From an uncultured Bacteroidales bacterium (GTDB lineage: Bacteria; Bacteroidota; Bacteroidia; Bacteroidales; Muribaculaceae), in NCBI GenBank assembly GCA_900554715.1, contig USIN01000148.1, positions 1 through 5,026 on the forward strand: a stretch of 5,026 nt of DNA, in the 5' to 3' direction. The translations under genes and the position numbers were made by a program. Below, piece after piece: positions 1 through 5,026 of the stretch. Under the pieces are notes generated by a model that saw nothing but the letters and a program-made list of their open reading frames with translations, was not told the origin of the DNA and did no database searches. Every line of letters begins with the position of its first letter. Positions within the stretch are counted from its first letter, which is position 1.

Positions 1-1
1 T

Positions 2-922
2 TATCCCTTCCTGCCCGCCGAGACCCGCGGATATGTGCCTGCTTTCATCGCCGCCAACTATGTCATGACCCATTATGACAAGCACAACATCTCGCCCGCT
101 CTGGCACGCAGACCCATCGTCACCGACACGATACACATCAGCCGCCGCATACATTTCAAACAGATTTCAGACGTGCTCGACATACCGGTCGAGGAAATCA
201 GAGTGCTCAACCCTCAATATCGCAAAGACCTGATCCCCGGTGACATCCGTCCCTACTCGCTTGTACTGCCGTCGCTTCAGGTCTACGCCTATCTTGCCAA
301 CGAAGACTCGATTGCCAACCACGACAGCTCGCTTTATGCGCGCCGCAGCGTAGTCGAACCCTCTGACGGCACCGTCACGGGCTCTGACTCGAAGGGCGAA
401 TATGTCGACGAGCTGACAGTCAAATACCATAAGGTCAGAAAAGGTGAGACCCTCGCCTCGATTGCCCGCCGCTATGGCGTCACCGTCTCGTCGATACGCA
501 GCGCCAACAAGGTCGGCAAACGCGTCAAGACAGGCCAGCGGCTCAAAATCAACACATACAAACGCCGCTACATTACTCCGACGCCTCCCGTCGCCGATTC
601 TACCGCTGTCGTGACTGACTCTATCATCACACCGGGCGACAGTATACCCGGCGACAGCATTATCGCCACACGTCCCGGTGCCGGCGAAATCATCGACAGC
701 GCTTCTGTCGTCGAGAAAGAAAAAGAGCAACCCAAGCCCAAAGAGGTAAAGAAAAAACAGACACCCAAGCCAAAAGCCGTGACCCATAAAGTGCGCAGCG
801 GCGAGAGCCTCTCGAAGATTGCCAAGCGTTACGGCGTAACCGTCAAGGCTATAAAGGCAGCCAACAACCTCAAGAACGATAAAATCAACATTGGCCAGCG
901 TCTTAAAATACCGACAAAATAA
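2..922 (+). CDS. mltD: Membrane-bound lytic murein transglycosylase D, C-terminal part with LysM repeats (5' partial)
   Basis: Enzymes of this family cut the MurNAc-GlcNAc bond of peptidoglycan in the periplasm, leaving 1,6-anhydroMurNAc ends. The frame is open to the left edge. Its first visible residues, LPAETRGYVPAFIAANYVM, match the end of the family 1 SLT catalytic domain (ETRxYV block), so the catalytic Glu lies upstream and the GTG at 35 is an internal Val, not a start. About 306 codons are visible. Three peptidoglycan-binding LysM modules follow: a degenerate one (about 119-274), then two canonical ones, with GETLASIARRYGVTV (425-550) and GESLSKIAKRYGVTV (782-910). Between the last two is a low-complexity linker with a tandem PGDSI-PGDSI (632-661) and a Lys/Pro-rich stretch (about 716-775). 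The protein ends two residues after the last LysM. The gene is probably co-transcribed with the transporter 27 bases downstream. The family call is firm; the assignment to D rather than another LysM-bearing transglycosylase rests on the ETRxYV block and the LysM tail. Confidence 0.92.
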   Translation, partial: YPFLPAETRGYVPAFIAANYVMTHYDKHNISPALARRPIVTDTIHISRRIHFKQISDVLDIPVEEIRVLNPQYRKDLIPGDIRPYSLVLPSLQVYAYLANEDSIANHDSSLYARRSVVEPSDGTVTGSDSKGEYVDELTVKYHKVRKGETLASIARRYGVTVSSIRSANKVGKRVKTGQRLKINTYKRRYITPTPPVADSTAVVTDSIITPGDSIPGDSIIATRPGAGEIIDSASVVEKEKEQPKPKEVKKKQTPKPKAVTHKVRSGESLSKIAKRYGVTVKAIKAANNLKNDKINIGQRLKIPTK

Positions 923-949
923 CAAATAATCAATAACCATCACATTTCA

Positions 950-2947
950 ATGAACTCAACCCAGAAAATCAATCGTGCGGCCGCCGTCCCGCCCGCGAAC
1001 GACGTCGACCCGGTGGAAATGCCCGACAACGCATTCCGCGAACTGGCTGCCGACGAAACCTATCGTCCGGTGATGCATCCGGCCCGCGATTACGCTGAAG
1101 TGACACCCTACTCCGTTACCCTCGGCCTCATTCTCGCCGTCGTCTTCAGCGCCGCAGCTGCCTACCTCGGTCTCAAAGTCGGTCAGGTCTTCGAGGCCGC
1201 GATTCCCATCGCCATCATCGCCGTCGGCGTGTCTGGCGCGCTGAAAAAAGAGAATGCCCTCGGTCAGAACGTCATCACCCAGTCGATCGGAGCTTGCTCG
1301 GGCGTCATCGTCGCCGGCGCCATCTTCACTCTCCCGGCCCTCTATATCCTTCAGGCCACTTATCCCGACATCACGGTCAACTTCCTCGAGATATTCCTCA
1401 GCTCGCTCTTCGGCGGCATCTTAGGCATACTCTTCTTCATTCCCTTCCGCAAATATTTCGTCAAGGACATGCACGGCAAGTATCCCTTCCCCGAAGCCAC
1501 AGCCACAACACAGGTGCTCATGAGCAGCCAGGCCAAAAGCAGCACCGGCGGACAGGCCAAGACACTGCTGATAGCCTCTGTTGTCGGCGGTCTCTACGAC
1601 TACATCGTCGCCACATTCGGCTGGTGGGCCGAGAGCATCACCACAACAGCCTACACCTGGGGCCAGGCAATCGCCGACAAGACCAAATTCGTCTTCTCGT
1701 GCAACACAGGCGCCGCCGTGCTCGGTCTCGGCTATATCGTCGGACTCCGCTACGCCTTTGTCATTTTCGCCGGCTCGATTTTCGTCTGGTGGTTCATCAT
1801 TCCGCTTATGGGCAGCTACGGCAGCGCCGACATCGCCGCCATGAGCGCCAATGACATCTTCCGCGACTACGCCCGTCTCATCGGCATCGGCGGCATCGCA
1901 ATGGCCGGCATCATCGGCATCGTCAAATCATGGAACATCATCGCCCAGGCTGTCGGGCTGGCTTCGCGCGAACTCAAAGGCTCGGCCACAGGAAAAGCCG
2001 AAATCCGCTGGCAGCGCGACATCTCGATGAAACATATCGCCTACTTCATCTTCATCGCCCTCATTGCCGTCCTCGTCTTCTTCTGGACAGGCGTCATCCA
2101 TACATTCTGGCAGGCTCTGATCGCATGGCTCGTCGTCACCGTCATCGCCTTCCTCTTCACCACCGTCGCAGCCAATGCCATCGCCATCGTCGGCAGCAAT
2201 CCCGTGAGCGGCATGACACTCATGACTCTCATAATCGCCTCGGGCATCTTCGTCGCCATCGGCTTGCGCGGCACCTCGGGCATCGTCGCATCGATGGTCG
2301 TCGGCGGTGTCGTCTGCACCGCCCTCTCGATGGCCGGCGGCTTTGTCACCGACCTCAAGATCGGCTACTGGCTCGGCTCGACTCCCCGCAAACAGGAGAC
2401 ATGGAAATTTGCCGGCACACTCATCTCGGCAGCAACTGTCGGCGGCGTCATCCTTATGCTCAACAACGTCTACGGCTTCACCGGCGACGACGCCCTCGCA
2501 GCGCCTCAGGCCAACGCTATGGCAAAAGTGCTCGAACCCATGATGATGGGCGGCAGCACTCCCTGGATGCTCTATATCATCGGCGCCATCCTAGCCCTGA
2601 TTCTCAACTGGCTCGGCGTCCCGGCTCTCGCCTTCTGTCTCGGCATGTTCCTGCCACTCCACCTCAACACCCCGATGCTCGTCGGCGGACTCGTCTCGTG
2701 GTTTGTCGGCCGCAGCAGCAAAGACCCGGCCGTCTGCAAGGCACGCAGCGACCGCGGCACACTAATCTCGTCGGGACTCATCGCCGGGGGCGCCCTCTTC
2801 GGTGTCTTCGCCGCCATCACAATCATGTGCGGTCACGAAGTGCCCTCAAACGGCATGGAATTCACCCCTCAGGTACTCGGCATCGTGGCTTACGCAGCCA
2901 TCATCGCATTCCTCTACATCAGCGCCTGCAAAGCAAAGAAAAACTGA
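950..2947 (+). CDS. OPT-family oligopeptide transporter
   Basis: This is a complete 665-residue inner-membrane protein of the OPT superfamily. Members import short peptides or metal-chelate conjugates, generally with protons; the substrate of the bacterial branch is mostly undefined. A hydrophilic N-terminus (residues 1-50) leads into about 14-17 hydrophobic segments, including roughly 55-75, 81-98, 112-134, 145-166, 205-225, 308-326, 362-382, 387-414, 420-438, 442-464, 484-505, 538-556, 603-627 and 640-659. Family-like blocks are YLGLKVGQVFEAAIP (72-86), the GKYPFPEATATTQVL signature (176-190), SNPVSGMTLMTLI (416-428), STPRKQETWKFAGTL (477-491) and NWLGVPALAFCLGMFLPL (553-570). Length is typical for the family. 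The ATG at 950 is the first start after the upstream stop and leaves a 27-base AT-rich spacer with no Shine-Dalgarno, usual for Bacteroidota; Met24 (1019) is a less likely alternative. It probably shares a transcript with the transglycosylase gene. No frameshift or missing segment is seen. Confidence 0.93.
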   Translation: MNSTQKINRAAAVPPANDVDPVEMPDNAFRELAADETYRPVMHPARDYAEVTPYSVTLGLILAVVFSAAAAYLGLKVGQVFEAAIPIAIIAVGVSGALKKENALGQNVITQSIGACSGVIVAGAIFTLPALYILQATYPDITVNFLEIFLSSLFGGILGILFFIPFRKYFVKDMHGKYPFPEATATTQVLMSSQAKSSTGGQAKTLLIASVVGGLYDYIVATFGWWAESITTTAYTWGQAIADKTKFVFSCNTGAAVLGLGYIVGLRYAFVIFAGSIFVWWFIIPLMGSYGSADIAAMSANDIFRDYARLIGIGGIAMAGIIGIVKSWNIIAQAVGLASRELKGSATGKAEIRWQRDISMKHIAYFIFIALIAVLVFFWTGVIHTFWQALIAWLVVTVIAFLFTTVAANAIAIVGSNPVSGMTLMTLIIASGIFVAIGLRGTSGIVASMVVGGVVCTALSMAGGFVTDLKIGYWLGSTPRKQETWKFAGTLISAATVGGVILMLNNVYGFTGDDALAAPQANAMAKVLEPMMMGGSTPWMLYIIGAILALILNWLGVPALAFCLGMFLPLHLNTPMLVGGLVSWFVGRSSKDPAVCKARSDRGTLISSGLIAGGALFGVFAAITIMCGHEVPSNGMEFTPQVLGIVAYAAIIAFLYISACKAKKN

Positions 2948-2961
2948 TTATAATTCAATTC

Positions 2962-3008
2962 AGACTCCCGGTCTTAGCCTTTAACCCGGCTTTGCCGGGA
3001 GTCTTTTT
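2962..3008 (+). terminator. Intrinsic terminator after the OPT gene, with a competing inner hairpin
   Basis: The arm AGACTCCCGG (2962-2971) is perfectly complementary to CCGGGAGTCT (2995-3004), giving a 10-bp stem with a 23-base loop, and the transcript continues directly as a U-run (T at 3004-3008). A second, shorter GC-only hairpin, CCCGGC (2985-2990) with GCCGGG (2994-2999) around a TTT loop, uses the same 3' arm and so cannot form fully together with the outer stem. The outer form is a good rho-independent terminator for the upstream operon. The T-run lies only 17 bases before the next start codon, so the element may also affect expression of the downstream gene. Confidence 0.8.
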
Positions 3009-3025
3009 CTACATCTATAAAAAAT

Positions 3026-3685
3026 ATGAAATTACGTTTCCTCATCATATCCCTGCTGTTTTCCGTCATAAGCGCTGCGACATCAGATCTCGAGCGCGAC
3101 GACGGCTTCACCCACAACCGCGCCGCCGTCAGCGGCTCACTGACATCGGTCGACACATGGCAGCTCGACTTTTCATACCATTATATGTTCTGCAAATATA
3201 TCGGTGCCGGGGGCGCCATAGGTGTGTGGAAACAGATACTCTCCGACGGCTACCCGAGCGGCCACGGCTGGAGCCTTGATGACGACGACAGCAAAATCTC
3301 CAACCTCTACCTCCGTCCGTCGCTCGTCGCAGTCTCACCCACACTCTTCAAGATACGCGACGCCGCCTTCAGCATCATGGCCGAACCGGGCATGATGATG
3401 TGCATACCCTACGAAAGCGTCACAATCGACATCATCCACGACCTTATCACCACCGACTACCGTCATATCAGCTCAAACCGCGGACAGTGGCTCTCACTCG
3501 ACTGCCGTGCAGGCCTCTGTGTCAACGTCTATCGCTGCAACTTCATCATCGGTTACGAAATATCAAACCTCGACATCTTCAGCAGCCGCCGCCACATGAG
3601 CTACGACGGCATCAGCTTCGACCGCTTTTACGACCGCAGCAACGGCTTTCAGGGCGCCTTCGCCTCTCTCACCTACAACTTTTAG
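3026..3685 (+). CDS. Secreted protein, probable small outer-membrane beta-barrel
   Basis: I do not recognise a named family. The 219-residue product starts with a clear signal peptide: MKLR, then a hydrophobic core at residues 5-18, with likely cleavage near the ISA/AT junction at 17-18. The rest alternates polar and hydrophobic residues in about eight possible strands (about 44-54, 57-67, 92-103, 106-124, 155-165, 170-179 and 207-219 are the clearest). It ends in SLTYNF, and a C-terminal aromatic residue is the usual barrel-insertion signal. This suggests a small outer-membrane barrel of unknown role. Odd points are an Asp run (DDDD, 85-88) in a probable loop and five cysteines in the mature part (56, 126, 160, 165, 171). 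The ATG at 3026 is favoured because the signal peptide starts there. The upstream sequence is A-rich without a Shine-Dalgarno. The gene lies just after a terminator-like hairpin and converges on the LRR gene. A soluble periplasmic beta-protein is the main alternative. Confidence 0.72.
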   Translation: MKLRFLIISLLFSVISAATSDLERDDGFTHNRAAVSGSLTSVDTWQLDFSYHYMFCKYIGAGGAIGVWKQILSDGYPSGHGWSLDDDDSKISNLYLRPSLVAVSPTLFKIRDAAFSIMAEPGMMMCIPYESVTIDIIHDLITTDYRHISSNRGQWLSLDCRAGLCVNVYRCNFIIGYEISNLDIFSSRRHMSYDGISFDRFYDRSNGFQGAFASLTYNF

Positions 3686-3711
3686 TGGCTCGCCTGTATA
3701 TTTGACAAACT

Positions 3712-3739
3712 GCGGCCCGGGACATTTGCCCCGGGCCGC
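3712..3739. terminator. GC-rich hairpin between convergent genes, probable bidirectional terminator
   Basis: GCGGCCCGGG (3712-3721) pairs perfectly with CCCGGGCCGC (3730-3739) around an 8-base loop. It sits in the 79-base gap between the stop codons of the + strand barrel gene (3685) and the - strand LRR gene (3765), where a shared terminator is expected. The tails are poor: the + side reads TGCGCTTAAAA, and the - side reads AGTTTGTCAAAT, slightly richer in T. It may therefore terminate better on the - strand, or mainly stabilise 3' ends. Confidence 0.65.
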
Positions 3740-3764
3740 TGCGCTTAAAATGCAGTAAGTGTGT

Positions 3765-5026
3765 TTATTTCACAGTGATTTTAACTGATGTCGAAGAGCT
3801 GCGCACGATATAAATTCCTTTGGTCAGGCGGTCTGTTGTCGCTGCATTGCCGGTGTAGACAATGTGACCCTGCAGGTCATAGACCGTTATCGTCTCGTCC
3901 TCGCCAAGACCGTCAACAGTTATAACGCCATCCTTAACCAAAATGCTGATATTGGGGGCCTCCGTTGCGCTGATGCCCGAGTAGTCATATTCGGCGACAT
4001 TCGCGAAACCGCTCCAGGGTGTGACGCTTTTATATGCCGGAGTGTAGCCTTTGGGAACGTAAAGTGTAGCATTGTAATCGCTGAACACCGCTTCATCACA
4101 GCTTATCGGCGTCGACCACTCACAGTAGACGCTCGAAAATTTCACACCCGTAAACGCCCAGTTGCCAATCGTTACGACTGATTCGGGGATTCTAAGCTCT
4201 GTGAGAGCCGAGCAATAGGCGAAGGCGTTATTACCTATGCCAGTGACAGAATTGGGAATGGTGACAGTCTTAAGACTTGAGCAGCCCGAAAATGCATCTC
4301 TGCTGATTGACGTGACCGAAGAGGGGATTTCTACCTTGGTCAATCCTGAACATCCGTAGAAGAGTCTGTCGCTGATCGTTGTGATTTTACCGGGAAGTTC
4401 AATCTCGGAGAAGCTCGAACAGTTGTTGAAAGCTCCCATGCCAATAGATGTCACCGCGCTCGGAATTGTAATATTTGTGAGACTTCTGCAATCCGATATC
4501 GCGAAATCGCCGATTGTTGTGACAGACTCGGGTATTGACAATGTTTTAAGATTAGCACAGAATGAGAATGTACTGCCGTTTATCGCCGTGACAGATTCGG
4601 GAATTTTGATTTCTGTAAGGCTCGAACAATTATTAAACGCTCCATCACCAATCGCCGTTACAGAACCGGGAATCGTGACCGCTGCAAGATTTGAGCAACA
4701 CGAAAATGCCCAGGTCCCGATTGAAGTAACAGATTCCGGTATATTTATTGATGTTATTGCTCCACAGAAAGTGAATGCGCTATTTCCTATAGTAATAACG
4801 GTTGCAAGTATAATGACATTGGTTTTGGCCTGAGGACATAGGATTAACAACGTTTTGTTTTTGTCATACGGGATGCCGTCATCCGATGCATATACGCTGT
4901 TATCATCTGCAACAGCAATCGATACCAGATTTTGACAACCCATAATCGCGCTATCTGAAATCTGATTCACTGACACCGGAATCATAAGTGAATTGAGGTT
5001 AATCACATCTCTGAATGAACCGGCTA
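3765..5026 (-). CDS. BspA-like leucine-rich-repeat surface protein with T9SS-like C-terminal domain (N-terminus missing)
   Basis: The - strand frame is open to the right edge. The codons before the GTG at 5006 read AGSFRD, continuing the repeat pattern (AF-like position before NL), so that GTG is internal and the true start lies outside. About 420 codons are visible. Residue numbers here count from 5006. Eleven LRR_5/BspA-type repeats of the form IPxSVTxIGxxAFxxCxxLxxx are present, ten of them in exact 23-residue register (66-295). Residues 31-65 are an insertion with DDGIPYDKNKTLLILCP, common in BspA proteins. After the repeats comes a capping segment with ATLYVPKGYTPAYKS (313-327), then a C-terminal domain (about 357-413) with TVYDLQGHIVYTG, KGIYIVR and a final VKITVK, resembling type IX secretion sorting domains. 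Such proteins are usually exported to the cell surface and bind host or matrix ligands; the ligand here is unknown. No promoter is visible. GC content is lower than in the other genes. Confidence 0.9.
   Translation of the reverse strand, partial: AGSFRDVINLNSLMIPVSVNQISDSAIMGCQNLVSIAVADDNSVYASDDGIPYDKNKTLLILCPQAKTNVIILATVITIGNSAFTFCGAITSINIPESVTSIGTWAFSCCSNLAAVTIPGSVTAIGDGAFNNCSSLTEIKIPESVTAINGSTFSFCANLKTLSIPESVTTIGDFAISDCRSLTNITIPSAVTSIGMGAFNNCSSFSEIELPGKITTISDRLFYGCSGLTKVEIPSSVTSISRDAFSGCSSLKTVTIPNSVTGIGNNAFAYCSALTELRIPESVVTIGNWAFTGVKFSSVYCEWSTPISCDEAVFSDYNATLYVPKGYTPAYKSVTPWSGFANVAEYDYSGISATEAPNISILVKDGVITVDGLGEDETITVYDLQGHIVYTGNAATTDRLTKGIYIVRSSSTSVKITVK
4122..4811 (-). repeat. Ten in-frame 69-bp tandem repeats encoding 23-residue LRR units
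   Basis: Each unit begins at the Ile of an IP (IL in the first, LP in one) pair. Counting from the codon at 5006, these pairs begin at residues 66, 89, 112, 135, 158, 181, 204, 227, 250 and 273, exactly 23 apart with no insertion or deletion. At DNA level the copies are diverged, but a core like ACAGATTCGGGAAT (+ strand reading) recurs, for example near 4520, 4590 and 4728. The regular spacing fits a solenoid fold. The repeats could in principle gain or lose units by recombination, although their divergence argues against recent expansion. Confidence 0.85.

Noticed and set aside
35..37. GTG as the start codon of the transglycosylase gene
   Set aside because: The frame is open upstream to the window edge, and the residues before it (LPAETRGY) belong to the conserved end of the SLT domain, so this GTG encodes the Val of the ETRxYV block.
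167..943. A 258-codon open frame antisense to the transglycosylase gene
   Set aside because: It lies opposite clear LysM coding sequence and shows no recognisable domain; it is a shadow frame.
2991..3023. A possible promoter for the barrel gene (TTTG at 2991 and TATAAAAA at 3016)
   Set aside because: The second box matches TAnnTTTG poorly, and the transcript start would fall at or inside the start codon.
1930..3279. A 449-codon open frame on the + strand overlapping the transporter gene and the start of the barrel gene
   Set aside because: Its product is rich in Arg, His and Pro with no domain, and it runs in another frame through the well-supported OPT gene; it is a shadow of GC-rich codon bias.
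3697..3704. TATATTTG, an exact match to the Bacteroidota -7 promoter consensus TAnnTTTG, on the + strand
   Set aside because: No TTTG lies at the expected -33 spacing, and it would fire straight into the hairpin at 3712-3739 and then antisense to the LRR gene; a chance match is more likely.
4381..4833. A repetitive 150-codon + strand open frame within the LRR gene
   Set aside because: Its apparent 23-residue repeats (VTDSGI-like) are the mirror of the 69-bp LRR units on the opposite strand and need no separate explanation.
5004..5006. GTG as the start codon of the LRR gene
   Set aside because: The upstream codons stay open to the edge and continue the LRR pattern, so the start lies beyond the window.

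Overview
The window looks like part of a Bacteroidota chromosome, most likely order Bacteroidales and plausibly Muribaculaceae. The reasons are an MltD-type transglycosylase with several LysM modules, a BspA-like leucine-rich-repeat surface protein with a T9SS-like C-terminal domain, and AT-rich start regions with no Shine-Dalgarno sequence. The family assignment is inference; no rRNA or marker gene is present.

Layout: four protein genes. On the + strand, (1) the 3' part of a membrane-bound lytic murein transglycosylase D gene (2-922, cut by the left edge; its catalytic domain lies almost wholly outside) is followed after 27 bases by (2) a complete OPT-family oligopeptide transporter (950-2947). 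A 78-base gap with a strong intrinsic-terminator-like hairpin (2962-3008) separates this from (3) a small secreted protein, probably an 8-stranded outer-membrane beta-barrel (3026-3685). A GC-rich hairpin (3712-3739) sits in the convergent gap before (4) a minus-strand leucine-rich-repeat surface protein (3765-5026), whose N-terminus is cut by the right edge.

How they fit together: genes 1 and 2 are probably one transcript. A murein-cleaving enzyme next to a peptide importer suggests, without proving, a link to cell-wall turnover or peptide recovery. Genes 3 and 4 encode envelope or surface proteins without an obvious functional tie to the first pair. The LRR gene has visibly lower GC than its neighbours.

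There is no stretch over 300 bases without a gene, and I see no tRNA, rRNA, CRISPR array, insertion sequence or phage gene. Most of the window is ordinary housekeeping and surface-protein content, and I do not see a clearly new system. The items most worth a second look are the competing hairpins just upstream of the outer-membrane gene and the regular LRR array with its C-terminal domain.
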